DNA of 64,000 bases from Pseudomonas lurida (GTDB taxonomy: Bacteria; Pseudomonadota; Gammaproteobacteria; Pseudomonadales; Pseudomonadaceae): the NCBI RefSeq assembly GCF_002563895.1, contig NZ_PDJB01000001.1, forward strand, positions 2,463,501 to 2,527,500, in the 5' to 3' direction. Positions 18,014 through 26,546 of the stretch are shown piece by piece. The position numbers and the translations under genes are program-made. A model generated the notes under the pieces. That model did not search any database and was not told the origin of the DNA. It worked only from the letters and a program-made list of their open reading frames with translations. How positions within the stretch are numbered: the first letter of the stretch is position 1; every line of letters starts with the position of its first letter.

Positions 18014-18087
18014 GGTGGGAGAACTCCGGAAAGAGGACGGGTGTGAGTGAGCAAGTTCCATGCCCCGGAAGGCGCCGCAGATCCAAA

Positions 18088-18177
18088 TGTGGGAGCGGGT
18101 TTGCTCGCGAATGCGGTGGGCCAGCGTGTCCATCAGTGACTGAATACACCGCGTTCGCGAGCAAGCCCGCTCCCACA
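18088..18177. repeat. REP doublet (REPIN) 2
   Basis: Inverted pair, left arm beginning TGTGGGAGCGGGTTTGCTCG and right arm ending AAGCCCGCTCCCACA, about 42 nt apart. It lies in the 314-nt divergent gap between the kinase gene and the importer, between the two promoters. Confidence 0.88.
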
Positions 18178-18232
18178 CGGGATCTGGTGGTGGGGCGGGC
18201 GGGATCCTGCGCCGAAATGGTGCGCAGCGGCA

Positions 18233-18261
18233 TACGTCAAATGACGTACACCGTTACGTCA
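18233..18261. promoter_or_regulatory. TACGTCA-type operator candidate upstream of the Urt-like operon
   Basis: TACGTCAAATGACGTA (18233-18248) is a perfect 7-bp inverted repeat with a 2-bp spacer, followed by a third TACGTCA at 18255-18261. A related 16-mer lies upstream of fmdA. The rest of the 314-nt kinase/importer gap holds only the REP doublet; no other gene is seen. Confidence 0.5.
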
Positions 18262-18327
18262 GGCTGCGTATACCCGCGCTGGCCCGCTGCCGCCATGCTG
18301 AACCCCTCATTGCAGAGGAGTCGCCCC

Positions 18328-19536
18328 ATGGCACCACGATTGATCCGCTCCAAACCGCTGTTGGCCCTGTCGTTGCTGGCGGCCGCTCTGTTCAGCCAGG
18401 GTGTGCTGGCCGATAACGAAGGCCTGGCCGTGACCCCTACCGAAGTCACCGTCGGCCAGTTGCACTCGGCCACCGGGACCATGGCGATTTCCGAAACCGG
18501 CTCGATCCAGGCCGAGCGCCTGGCGATCGAACAGATCAACGCCTCGGGCGGGATCCTTGGACGCCAGATCAAGGTGATCCAGGAGGACGGTGCTTCCGAT
18601 TGGCCAACCTTTGCCGAAAAAGCCAAGAAGCTGCTGGTCAACGACAAAGTCGCCGCCGTGTTCGGCTGCTGGACGTCGGCCTCGCGCAAAGCCGTGCTGC
18701 CGATCTTCGAGAAAGAAAACGGCCTGCTCTACTACCCAACCTTCTACGAAGGCCTGGAACAGTCGAAAAACGTGATCTACACCGGCCAGGAAGCCACCCA
18801 GCAGATCCTCGCCAGTCTCGACTGGATCGCCAAGACCAAAGGCGCCAAGACCTTCTACCTGGTCGGCTCCGATTACATCTGGCCGCGCACTTCGATGAAG
18901 ATCGCGCGCAAGCACATCGAAAACGTACTGCACGGCACAGTGGTCGGCGAAGACTACTACCCGCTGGGCAACACCCAATTCGGCTCGCTGATCAACAAGG
19001 TCAAGCTGAAAAAACCTGACGTGGTGTTCGCAGCAGTGGTGGGCGGCTCCAACGTGGCGTTCTACAAGCAACTCAACGCGGCGGGCGTGAACGCGTCCAA
19101 GCAGACGCTGTTGACCCTGTCGGTCACCGAGGACGAACTGCTCGGCATCGGCGGCGAAAACATGGCCGGTTTCTACGCGTCGATGAAGTACTTCCAAAGC
19201 CTGGACAACCCTAACAACAAAGCCTTCGTCGAGGCCTTCAAGGCCAAGTACGGCAAGGACGCAGTGATCGGTGACGTGACCCAGGCAGCCTACCTCGGGC
19301 CTTGGCTGTGGAAAGCGGCGGTGGAGAAGGCTGGCAGTTTCGACGTGGATAAAGTAGTGGCCGCGTCGCCAGGCATCGAGCTGAAAACGGCGCCCGAAGG
19401 CTACGTGAAGATTCACGAGAACCATCACCTGTGGAGCAAGTCGCGTATCGGCGAAGTGCAGCCCAACGGCCAGTTCAAGGTGATCTACGAGTCGGATCTG
19501 ATCGAGCCGAACCCGTTCCCCAAAGGCTACCAATAA
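18328..19536 (+). CDS. urtA: UrtA-like ABC transporter substrate-binding protein (short-chain amide/urea)
   Basis: 402 residues, periplasmic, signal peptide about 1-28 (cut at VLA-D). Strong UrtA/FmdD/AmiC family features: VGQLHSATGTMAISETG, GGILGRQIKVIQEDGASDW, FGCWTSASRKAVLPIFE and LLYYPTFYEGLE. ATG 18328 has GAGGAG about 8 nt upstream. Urea, formamide and short aliphatic amides are ligands of this family. Downstream formamidase and amidase genes, and the lack of any urease gene in the window, favour amides (inference). It is first of a five-gene ABC operon, though a decayed REP doublet separates it from the permease gene. Confidence 0.9.
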   Translation: MAPRLIRSKPLLALSLLAAALFSQGVLADNEGLAVTPTEVTVGQLHSATGTMAISETGSIQAERLAIEQINASGGILGRQIKVIQEDGASDWPTFAEKAKKLLVNDKVAAVFGCWTSASRKAVLPIFEKENGLLYYPTFYEGLEQSKNVIYTGQEATQQILASLDWIAKTKGAKTFYLVGSDYIWPRTSMKIARKHIENVLHGTVVGEDYYPLGNTQFGSLINKVKLKKPDVVFAAVVGGSNVAFYKQLNAAGVNASKQTLLTLSVTEDELLGIGGENMAGFYASMKYFQSLDNPNNKAFVEAFKAKYGKDAVIGDVTQAAYLGPWLWKAAVEKAGSFDVDKVVAASPGIELKTAPEGYVKIHENHHLWSKSRIGEVQPNGQFKVIYESDLIEPNPFPKGYQ

Positions 19537-19577
19537 CCCAAGGTCTGGCATTGATCTAACGGTGGGAACTGGCTTTG

Positions 19578-19658
19578 TGTGGGAGCAGGCTTGCCTGCGA
19601 TGCAGGCGACTCGGTTTTGCAGTTGAACCGAGGTGATGCCATCGCAGGCAAGCCAGCG
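19578..19658. repeat. REP doublet 3, right arm decayed
   Basis: Left arm intact (TGTGGGAGCAGGCTTGCCTG...), right arm ATCGCAGGCAAGCCAGC but the outer TCCCACA is lost. It lies in the urtA-urtB gap, where an RNA hairpin could lower expression of the downstream genes relative to the abundant binding protein. Confidence 0.8.
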
Positions 19659-19708
19659 CCTAAATAAAGCAGATTGCACTTCAACTTGGCTCTCAGGAGA
19701 CCATCATC

Positions 19709-20626
19709 ATGGAATGGCTATCGGAATTTGGAGCCATCGCGGCGATGCAGGGGTTCAACGGCTTGTCCGTGTTCTGCGTGCTGTTGCTGATGGCATTGGG
19801 GTTGGCGATCATCTTTGGCCAGATGGGCGTGATCAACATGGCCCACGGTGAATTCCTGACCATCGGCGCCTACACCACCTACGTGTGTTCCAGCCTCACG
19901 GCGCACTTTGCGCCAAGCTTTCAACCCTATTACTTCTTCTTCGCCATTGCCCTGTCATTCCTCGTCGCTGGTGCCATCGGCTGGCTGGTGGAATGGGCGA
20001 TGATCAGCCGGTTGTACAAGCGGCCGCTGGACACCTTGCTCGCCACCTGGGGCTTGTCGCTGGTGATGCAGCAGACCTTCCGCTCGGTATTCGGCGCCCG
20101 GGAAGTCAGCGCCGAACCGCCGGCCTGGCTGATGGGCTCGGTGAACTTCACCGATGCCATCGAGATTCCACGCAACGGGTTATTCATGATGGCCCTGACC
20201 CTGCTGCTCACCGCTGCGATCTTCCTGATGCTGTACCGCTCACGCTGGGGCTTGCAGGTGCGCGCCACGGTGCAGAACCGGCTGATGAGCCGTGCGGTGG
20301 GCATCAATACGCGCAAGGTCGACCGCATGACCTTTGCCTTGGGCTGCGGCGTCGCCGGTGTGGCCGGCGCGGCATTCACCACCATTGGCTCCACCGGGCC
20401 GACGGCAGGCTCGCAGTACATCGTCGACACCTTCCTGGTGGTGGTGTTCGGCGGCGCGCAAAGCCTGTTCGGCACCATCGCTTCGGCCTTCGTGATTGCC
20501 CAGACCCAATCGCTGTCGGAGTTTTTCCTCAGTGGCTCGATGGCCAAGGTGCTCACCTTGTCGTCGGTGATTCTGATCCTGATGCTGCGCCCGCAAGGGT
20601 TGTTCTCCATCAAAGTGCGCAAGTAG
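19709..20626 (+). CDS. urtB: UrtB-like branched-chain-type ABC permease
   Basis: 305 residues, about eight membrane helices, LivH/UrtB family: FGQMGVINMAHGEFLTIGAYTTYV near the N-terminus and GGAQSLFGTIASAFVIAQTQSLSEF near the C-terminus. It is much shorter than true urea-locus UrtB proteins (about 500 residues), which carry an extra N-terminal periplasmic domain; this short form is the one associated with amide (fmd) clusters. ATG 19709 follows CAGGAG at good spacing. It forms the inner-membrane channel with the UrtC-like permease. Confidence 0.88.
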   Translation: MEWLSEFGAIAAMQGFNGLSVFCVLLLMALGLAIIFGQMGVINMAHGEFLTIGAYTTYVCSSLTAHFAPSFQPYYFFFAIALSFLVAGAIGWLVEWAMISRLYKRPLDTLLATWGLSLVMQQTFRSVFGAREVSAEPPAWLMGSVNFTDAIEIPRNGLFMMALTLLLTAAIFLMLYRSRWGLQVRATVQNRLMSRAVGINTRKVDRMTFALGCGVAGVAGAAFTTIGSTGPTAGSQYIVDTFLVVVFGGAQSLFGTIASAFVIAQTQSLSEFFLSGSMAKVLTLSSVILILMLRPQGLFSIKVRK

Positions 20627-20636
20627 AGGCGACCGG

Positions 20637-21799
20637 ATGAAGGCTTTAGACAAGCTGCTGGGCGGCCAGCAAAACCTGATCGGCATCGTGTTGCTGGCGC
20701 TGTTGATCCTGGTGGTATTCCCCCTGACGCTGGATGCGTTCCGCCTGAACATGGTCGGCAAATACCTGACCTACGCGTTTGTCGCGGTTGGCCTGGTGTT
20801 GTGCTGGGGCTACGGCGGCATTCTCAGCCTGGGGCAGGGCGTGTTCTTTGGCGTTGGCGGCTACTGCATGGCGATGTTCCTCAAGCTGGAAGCCTCGGAC
20901 CCGGAGAGCACCAAGATCCAGTCCACACCGGGCATTCCTGACTTCATGGACTGGAACCAGATCACCGAGCTGCCATGGCTGTGGCAGCCGTTCCACAGTT
21001 TGAGCTTCACGCTGGTGGCGGTGATCGCGGTGCCGGTGCTGCTCGCGTTCATCATCGGCATGGCGCTGTTCAAGCGGCGCGTGGGCGATGTGTATTTCTC
21101 CATTGTCACCCAGGCGATTGCGCTGATCCTCACAGTGTTGATCGTCGGCCAGCAAGGCCTGACCGGTGGCGTCAACGGCATTACCGACCTCAAGACCCTG
21201 CTCGGCTGGGACCTGCGCACCGACAGCGCGAAGATGATCTTGTACTTCATCAACGCGGGGCTACTGTTCGGCTGCATCTTCATCGGCCGTTTCATCCTCG
21301 CCTCCAAGCTGGGTCGGCTGCTGATGGCGATGCGCGACAAGGAAGAGCGCGTGCGTTTCTCGGGGTATGACGTGGCCAGCTTCAAGATCTTCGTGTTCTG
21401 CGTGGCCGCCGCGTTTTCGGCAATTGGCGGGGCGATGTTTGCCTTGCAGGTAGGCTTTATGTCGCCGTCGTTCGTCGGCATCGTGCCGTCGATCGAGATG
21501 GTCATCTTTGCGGCGGTGGGCGGGCGCATGTCCTTGCTCGGTGCGGTGTATGGCGCACTGCTGGTGAACTACGGCAAGACCTACTTTTCCGAGTCCTTCC
21601 CCGAGCTGTGGCTGTACCTGATGGGGGGCTGTTTATCGCGGTGGTGATGTATTTCCCCAACGGTCTCGCCGGGTTGTGGGAAAGCCACGGGCGCCAGGCG
21701 TTGGCGAAACTGTTACGGCGCAAACCGCTGGCGCCGACCCCGGTGAATCCGCCGGTCAAAGCCAAGGCCAACACCAAGATCCTGGAGACCCAGCCATGA
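20637..21799 (+). pseudogene. urtC: UrtC-like ABC permease gene with a -1 frameshift
   Basis: LivM/UrtC-type inner-membrane permease. The frame from ATG 20637 is intact through the conserved core (WGYGGILSLGQGVFFGVGGYCMAMF, LTGGVNGITDL, VGGRMSLLGAVYGALLVNYGKT) to LWLYLMG. There a run of six G at 21623-21628 shifts the frame and gives a stop at 21645-21647. Adding one G restores MGGLFIAVVMYFPNGLAGLW and 50 more family-like residues, ending at 21799, where the stop overlaps the next start (ATGA). The original product would be about 387 residues. The lost part is the last helix and tail. Either a recent mutation, a phase-variable homopolymer, or a sequencing error; the intact remainder favours a very recent event. 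Confidence 0.85.
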
Positions 21800-22554
21800 C
21801 CGCCGTCGGCTTTGAGATGAAAAAACCGGTGCTGGCCATCGAAGGCCTCACGGTGTCGTTCGACGGTTTCAAGGCCGTCGACAACCTCAACCTGTATATC
21901 GACCGCAACGAAGTCCGCGTGGTGATCGGCCCCAACGGTGCCGGCAAGACCACGGTGCTCGACCTGATCTGCGGCAAGACCCGCGCCACCAGCGGCAGTA
22001 TCCAGTTCGACGGGCAAGAGCTGACCAAGATGCGCGAGTACAACATTGTGCGCGCCGGCGTCGGACGCAAGTTCCAGAACCCGTCGATCTACGAGAACCT
22101 CACGGTGTTCGAGAACCTGGAGATGTCCTACCCGGCCGGGCGCAAGGTGTGGGGTGCGCTGTTCTTCAAGCGCAACGCCCAGGTGATCGCCCGGGTGGAG
22201 GAGGTGGCGCGGGAGATCTTCCTCGGCGACCTGCTGCAACAGCAGGCCGACCTGCTGTCCCACGGGCAAAAGCAGTGGCTGGAAATCGGCATGCTGCTGA
22301 TGCAGGACCCCGAGTTGTTGATGCTCGATGAGCCGGTGGCCGGCATGAGCGTCAACGAGCGCGCACAGACCGCCGAACTGCTCAACCGCATCAGCCAGGG
22401 CCGTTCGGTGCTGGTGATCGAGCACGATATGGAGTTCGTCAAAAGCATCGCCCACAAGGTCACGGTGCTGCACCAGGGCAAGGTGCTGGCCGAGGGCAGC
22501 ATGGAGTCGGTGCAAAGCAACCCGAAAGTCATCGAAGTGTATTTGGGCCACTGA
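21796..22554 (+). CDS. urtD: UrtD-like ABC transporter ATP-binding protein
   Basis: 252 residues, LivG/UrtD class. Walker A GPNGAGKT at 45-52, the Q-loop region VGRKFQNPSIYENLTVFENL, a degenerate signature LLSHGQKQWLEIGMLLM (LSHGQ, usual for UrtD), Walker B LLMLDEPVAGMS and switch His in VIEHDMEFV. The ATG overlaps the restored urtC stop by 4 bp. It is one of two ATPases energising the Urt-like importer. It is intact despite the frameshift in the permease gene just upstream. Confidence 0.92.
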   Translation: MTAVGFEMKKPVLAIEGLTVSFDGFKAVDNLNLYIDRNEVRVVIGPNGAGKTTVLDLICGKTRATSGSIQFDGQELTKMREYNIVRAGVGRKFQNPSIYENLTVFENLEMSYPAGRKVWGALFFKRNAQVIARVEEVAREIFLGDLLQQQADLLSHGQKQWLEIGMLLMQDPELLMLDEPVAGMSVNERAQTAELLNRISQGRSVLVIEHDMEFVKSIAHKVTVLHQGKVLAEGSMESVQSNPKVIEVYLGH

Positions 22555-22564
22555 GGAGCCGCGC

Positions 22565-23254
22565 ATGTTCAAGATCGACCAGTTGTCCTGCGGCTACGGG
22601 CAGAGCCAGATCCTCCACGACCTGGACCTGAATGTGGCCAAGCGTGAAATCGTCGCGGTGATGGGCCGCAATGGCATGGGCAAGACCACCTTGTTCAAGA
22701 GCCTGATGGGCATCCTGCCGCAGTGGAAGGGCCAGGTGAGTGTGGATGGCCACGATGTATCGGCGCTGGAGACCCATGAGCGGGTAGAGCGCGGCATCGC
22801 CTATGTGCCTCAGGGCCGCATGATTTTCCCGAGCATGACGGTGCTGGAAAATATCCAGACCGGCCTGCCGGCGTCGGCCCGGGGCAAGGTGCCGGAGGAT
22901 CTGTACGCGCTGTTCCCGGTGCTCTACGACATGCAATCGCGCAAGGGCGGCAACCTGTCTGGCGGCCAGCAACAGCAACTGGCGATCGCCCGGGCACTGG
23001 CGACCAACCCCAAGGTGCTGTTGCTGGATGAACCGACGGAGGGGATCCAGCCGTCGATCATCAAGGACATTGCGCGCACGTTGAAGGAGATTCGTAACCT
23101 GCGGGAACTGACCATCGTGGTGTCGGAACAGGTGCTGTCGTTTACCCTGGAAATCGCGGATCGCTTCCTGGTGATCGAGAAGGGCCGGTTTGTGATCGAG
23201 GAAACGCGGGATCGAGTGGATGAGGCGACGATCAGTCGGTACTTGTCGGTGTGA
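22565..23254 (+). CDS. urtE: UrtE-like ABC transporter ATP-binding protein
   Basis: 229 residues, LivF/UrtE class. Walker A GRNGMGKT at 34-41, YVPQGRMIFPSMTVLENI, signature LSGGQQQQLAIARALATNP, Walker B VLLLDEPTEGIQPSII and a Gln/Ser-type switch (VVSEQ in place of the usual VEQ segment). It is the last gene of the five-gene operon, starting 10 nt after urtD. No clear terminator follows; the next gene, at 23431, has its own hrp-type promoter. Confidence 0.92.
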   Translation: MFKIDQLSCGYGQSQILHDLDLNVAKREIVAVMGRNGMGKTTLFKSLMGILPQWKGQVSVDGHDVSALETHERVERGIAYVPQGRMIFPSMTVLENIQTGLPASARGKVPEDLYALFPVLYDMQSRKGGNLSGGQQQQLAIARALATNPKVLLLDEPTEGIQPSIIKDIARTLKEIRNLRELTIVVSEQVLSFTLEIADRFLVIEKGRFVIEETRDRVDEATISRYLSV

Positions 23255-23333
23255 ACGTTCGGTGAGCTGATCTACATCGGGTGAATGCCGGTAAGTTTTC
23301 CTGCACGTAAGTGTTGGGTTTACCTATGTCATT

Positions 23334-23362
23334 GGAACCGTTGCCCTTCATGGGGCCACAGA
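23334..23362 (+). promoter_or_regulatory. hrp box (HrpL sigma-factor promoter)
   Basis: GGAACC (23334-23339), exactly 16 nt, then CCACAGA (23356-23362). This matches in full the HrpL-dependent promoter consensus GGAACC-N15/16-CCACNNA of Pseudomonas type III secretion genes. It lies 68 nt before the ATG of the effector-like gene and reads toward it. Confidence 0.85.
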
Positions 23363-23430
23363 TGGGCGTCGACAAAGTGCCAATCGAGTGTTGGTCAATT
23401 GCGACGCATTCAACCATCTAAGGTATTGCT

Positions 23431-24537
23431 ATGTTTAATACTCAATACGGTCAAACCCCGCCCTTTCATTTCAATAGGTCGCCGGCTTCTGATGTGCGCC
23501 AATCCTCGTGGGAAGGCCAAGCTCAAACTCACTCAAGAGCGATGGCGGCGCGGGATTTTTCCAATAACTTTAGATACTTCCAGGGCCCTACCGGGTTCGT
23601 CACGCCGGCCGACGTCGAGCAGATTGCCAATCGTCCGCTGACCGGCAACCCGTTCCACGATCAAATGACAATGCTGGCCAGGTTCATCCTCAGCGACGCT
23701 GAAATGCAGCACTTGCTCGATGCAATCAACCATAACGGGCAGGAGGATGGGCTGATCAGCCAGGGTGACGCCGATGAGGTGGCTGCCTATTACGCTCAGC
23801 AAGAATCACCGCCCGGGCGTGAGTTGCCTGGGCGCTATAACGGCAACTTCCAGAGCCAGCGCCTGAACAATCAATTCGCCCCGCAGGACACCTGGCAACC
23901 TGTGGGCGCAAGTCAACGGGGCGACGCGGCGCAGGCCTCCGACCATCGCCCGTACGCCAACGATACGAAGGAGGCGTTCTGCGAAAGGGTGCTGGCACGT
24001 TTCAGTTCCTTTGAAGACCCGAGCACTCCGGGCCTGATCACCGATAAGTCGCTCAATGCGGTTGCCAGCGGATATCGCCTGGATGGCCAGCCCGCCACGC
24101 AGGCCGAGATAGATATAGCCACTGAAATGCTTGAGCGTCGTGGCAAGTTGTTCAAGACCCTCGATAAGGGGCGCAGCGGAGAACTGAATGGAGCGTTCTC
24201 CAGGCAAGACTTGGGTGATGCGTCGGACGAGTATCAAAGCATGAGTGATAAAGCACTTATCCTGAAGATCAAGGCAAACTTCGAGCAGTACACCAAGACA
24301 CCCGGTGCGGGCTTGGCAAGTTTTGACGACTTGCAGGAAGCGGCTGGATTGAAACCGACCACCAGGTGTTTCAGCGCTGAGGCTGTGGCGGCGGCTCGTG
24401 AGCTCCTGCTGCATCGTCCTGAGCTCCTGCGACCGTTGGATATTGCTGGAGACAACGACAGGAACCCAGACGGAAAATTTGGCCATGGTGATATGGATAA
24501 CCTGGCGGCCACGTCGTCGGATGCACCTCGTTGCTAA
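23431..24537 (+). CDS. HrpL-regulated, type III effector/HrpK-like secreted protein (candidate)
   Basis: 368 residues, no Sec signal peptide, no membrane helix. The first 45 residues are rich in Ser, Gln, Asn and Thr and poor in acidic residues, as in type III secretion signals. Three segments resemble EF-hand loops: around residues 94-108 (NHNGQEDGLISQGDADE), 244-256 (DKGRSGELNGAFSRQD) and near 345-360 (DNDRNPDGKFGHGDMD). The hrp box upstream and AAGG before ATG 23431 support expression with the type III regulon. Base use is visibly less GC-rich than in its neighbours, pointing to transfer. I recall similar calcium-binding-like segments in HrpK/XopF-type proteins, but cannot confirm homology. 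No other hrp gene is in the window, so this is an orphan. The function is otherwise unknown. Confidence 0.7.
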   Translation: MFNTQYGQTPPFHFNRSPASDVRQSSWEGQAQTHSRAMAARDFSNNFRYFQGPTGFVTPADVEQIANRPLTGNPFHDQMTMLARFILSDAEMQHLLDAINHNGQEDGLISQGDADEVAAYYAQQESPPGRELPGRYNGNFQSQRLNNQFAPQDTWQPVGASQRGDAAQASDHRPYANDTKEAFCERVLARFSSFEDPSTPGLITDKSLNAVASGYRLDGQPATQAEIDIATEMLERRGKLFKTLDKGRSGELNGAFSRQDLGDASDEYQSMSDKALILKIKANFEQYTKTPGAGLASFDDLQEAAGLKPTTRCFSAEAVAAARELLLHRPELLRPLDIAGDNDRNPDGKFGHGDMDNLAATSSDAPRC

Positions 24538-24567
24538 CGCTGAACAAGGTCGTCGCATCGGACCGTG

Positions 24568-24600
24568 CTCAGGTGGACCGGCACACCGGTGACACCTGAG
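24568..24600. other. Nested hairpin after the effector-like gene
   Basis: CTCAGGTG...CACCTGAG outer stem with an inner ACCGG-CACA-CCGGT stem, 31 nt past the stop codon. There is no T-tract; it may protect the mRNA end or assist termination. Confidence 0.4.
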
Positions 24601-24614
24601 GTGGGTGCTCTTCG

Positions 24615-24641
24615 GAAACGGTCTACTCGGCAGACCGTTTC
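24615..24641. terminator. Candidate bidirectional terminator between convergent genes
   Basis: A perfect 10-bp stem, GAAACGGTCT / AGACCGTTTC, 7-nt loop, between the effector-like gene and the convergent chemoreceptor gene. The stem ends in A/T pairs on both sides, but no longer T-run is present. Confidence 0.5.
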
Positions 24642-24673
24642 ACCCTGACCATGCAGATGAAACGCGACAAACG

Positions 24674-26314
24674 CTAGGCCACGTTGAAAAACGCCACCTT
24701 GGTGCTCAAGCGATCCGCCAGCTCCGCCAGTTCGTGGTTGGCGTTTTCGACCTGCTCGGAACCGGCCGCCGATTGCACGGTGGAGCTGTGAATGCGCGTA
24801 ACGTTCTGCGCCACTTCTTCTGCAGCGACGCTTTGCTGCACCGAGGCACTGGCAATCTGCGCGTTCATCGCGTTGATCGCGCCCACTTCCTGGCTGATCT
24901 TGCCCAGCGCCACTTGCGAGTCACGGGTTTGCGCCACGGTGACCTGGGCCAGGCTGCGGCTGCGTTGCATGATGTCGGCGGCGCCCTGGGTGCCGGTTTG
25001 CAGCTTGCCGATCATGTCGCGGATTTCCTGGGTGGACTCTTGGGTGCGCGTCGCCAGGGAGCGCACTTCATCGGCCACCACCGCGAAGCCTCGGCCGTGT
25101 TCACCGGCGCGTGCGGCTTCAATGGCGGCGTTGAGTGCCAGCAGGTTGGTCTGGGCGGCGATGGCGTTGATCACTTCGATCACGGTTTCGATGTGCTCAC
25201 TGTCGCTGGACACCTGGTTGACCCGGTGGGTGGCCTCGTCGAGGATCGTCGCCAATTCCTCGATAGCCACGCTCACTTCGCCCACCAGGCGGTGGCCGCT
25301 GTCCACTTCGGCGTCGGCCAGGATCGTCGCCTTGGACGCAGCGGAAGCGTAGCCCGAGACTTCGCTGACCGAGGCGGCCATTTGCGTGATCGCGGCCGCA
25401 ACGTGCTGGGCTTCGCTGGTTTGCAGAGTGATCTGCTGGCGGTTGTCACTGGCTACCGACAACAGCGTGACCGAGGCGTGGCGCAGCGCCTGGGCTGCCG
25501 AGCGCACTTCGGTGATGGTGTCGCCCAGGCGTGCCAGGGCGTTTTTCAGGATGCCCATCACGCTGTCGGGGTAGCGGGTGTCGATGGGCTGGTTCAGCTC
25601 GCCATTGGCCAGGCGGCGGATCGCCTCGGCGACTTCTTCCGGCTCGGCACCGAGGGTGGCCTTGACCTTGCGGATAATCAGCAGCGACACCAGCACGCTC
25701 AAGATAATCGCGACGGCGCTGGCCAGCACCATCAGCACGGCAAAGTTGCTGGCGGTCGATTGCACGGTGTCCAGGCGTTGCTTGATTTGCGCTTCTTCGA
25801 AGTCGATCAGCGCATTCACGCGCTTGAGCCACTCGGTGTAGTGGGCCGAGGCCTGGACCAACAGCAAGTCCTGGGCGCCGGCGATGTCATTGCTGCGACG
25901 CAGGGTGATCACGCGTTCGGTGGAGGCCAGCGCCTGGGTCTCGATGGCCTTGATGTCGCCCAGCAGGCGGGTCTCCTCGGCGCTGGCGGCGGTGTTGGCG
26001 AACAGGCGATCCATGCTCGCTGCGGAGTCCTGGTAATCGCGCTTGAGCTGGTCGATCTCGGCCAGGTGGCGGTTGAGCGTCGGCTCATCCTTGACCAGTA
26101 CCGCGTCGCGAATGGCGATGGCGCGGTTGTGCACGCTGCCACGGAAGTTGATCGCGTAGCGCTGGACCACGGCGGCTTTTTCACCGACGTCCTTGAGTGT
26201 GCTGTCGATAAAACCCACGCGTTGAATACCCACGGCGGTGATCAGCACGAGTAGCGACAGGGTGGACGCGAAGCCCAGGCCGATGCGCATCGCCAGCGAG
26301 ACAGGTTTTTTCAT
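24674..26314 (-). CDS. Methyl-accepting chemotaxis protein, four-helix-bundle sensor
   Basis: 546 residues. TM1 about 10-33, periplasmic helical ligand domain of the 4HB_MCP type (about 34-190), TM2 about 192-215, HAMP ([31 protein letters not shown]), then a long coiled-coil signalling domain with the conserved hairpin tip ([30 protein letters not shown]). There is no C-terminal CheR-binding pentapeptide. It directs chemotaxis through CheA/CheW at the cell pole. The ligand is unknown; its place between an amide importer operon and the formamidase operon makes amides or amide products candidates (inference). ATG 26314 follows at the end of a 232-bp divergent gap shared with fmdA. Confidence 0.93.
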   Translation of the reverse strand: MKKPVSLAMRIGLGFASTLSLLVLITAVGIQRVGFIDSTLKDVGEKAAVVQRYAINFRGSVHNRAIAIRDAVLVKDEPTLNRHLAEIDQLKRDYQDSAASMDRLFANTAASAEETRLLGDIKAIETQALASTERVITLRRSNDIAGAQDLLLVQASAHYTEWLKRVNALIDFEEAQIKQRLDTVQSTASNFAVLMVLASAVAIILSVLVSLLIIRKVKATLGAEPEEVAEAIRRLANGELNQPIDTRYPDSVMGILKNALARLGDTITEVRSAAQALRHASVTLLSVASDNRQQITLQTSEAQHVAAAITQMAASVSEVSGYASAASKATILADAEVDSGHRLVGEVSVAIEELATILDEATHRVNQVSSDSEHIETVIEVINAIAAQTNLLALNAAIEAARAGEHGRGFAVVADEVRSLATRTQESTQEIRDMIGKLQTGTQGAADIMQRSRSLAQVTVAQTRDSQVALGKISQEVGAINAMNAQIASASVQQSVAAEEVAQNVTRIHSSTVQSAAGSEQVENANHELAELADRLSTKVAFFNVA

Positions 26315-26463
26315 GGAAAGCTCGATATAGAAGGGGTTAAAGGTGATGGCTAAACGCTATCTTGTGGTGAAATCTAACGACCCGTCGGCCGAGCGTCCAA
26401 TCAGTAAATACTGAAACCGTCATCGAGCGAATTGATGGAATAAAACCGCGACAACCTCGTTCA

Positions 26464-26479
26464 TACGTCATCCAACGTA
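26464..26479. promoter_or_regulatory. TACGTCA-type operator candidate upstream of fmdA
   Basis: TACGTCATCCAACGTA, 68 nt before the fmdA start, agrees with the 16-mer upstream of urtA (TACGTCAAATGACGTA) at 12 of 16 positions, including both outer half-sites. It probably marks co-regulation of amide uptake and hydrolysis. Confidence 0.45.
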
Positions 26480-26546
26480 TTTCCCGTTTTCCCTGGCCGC
26501 CCGAGACTGGATCTCACGCACCCGTCATCCGTCCAGGAGCCAGTCC

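Noticed and set aside
18328..23254. Genuine urea transporter urtABCDE of a urease locus
   Set aside because: UrtB is the short 305-residue form, no urease gene is present, and formamidase and amidase follow. Urea cannot be excluded, but amides fit better.
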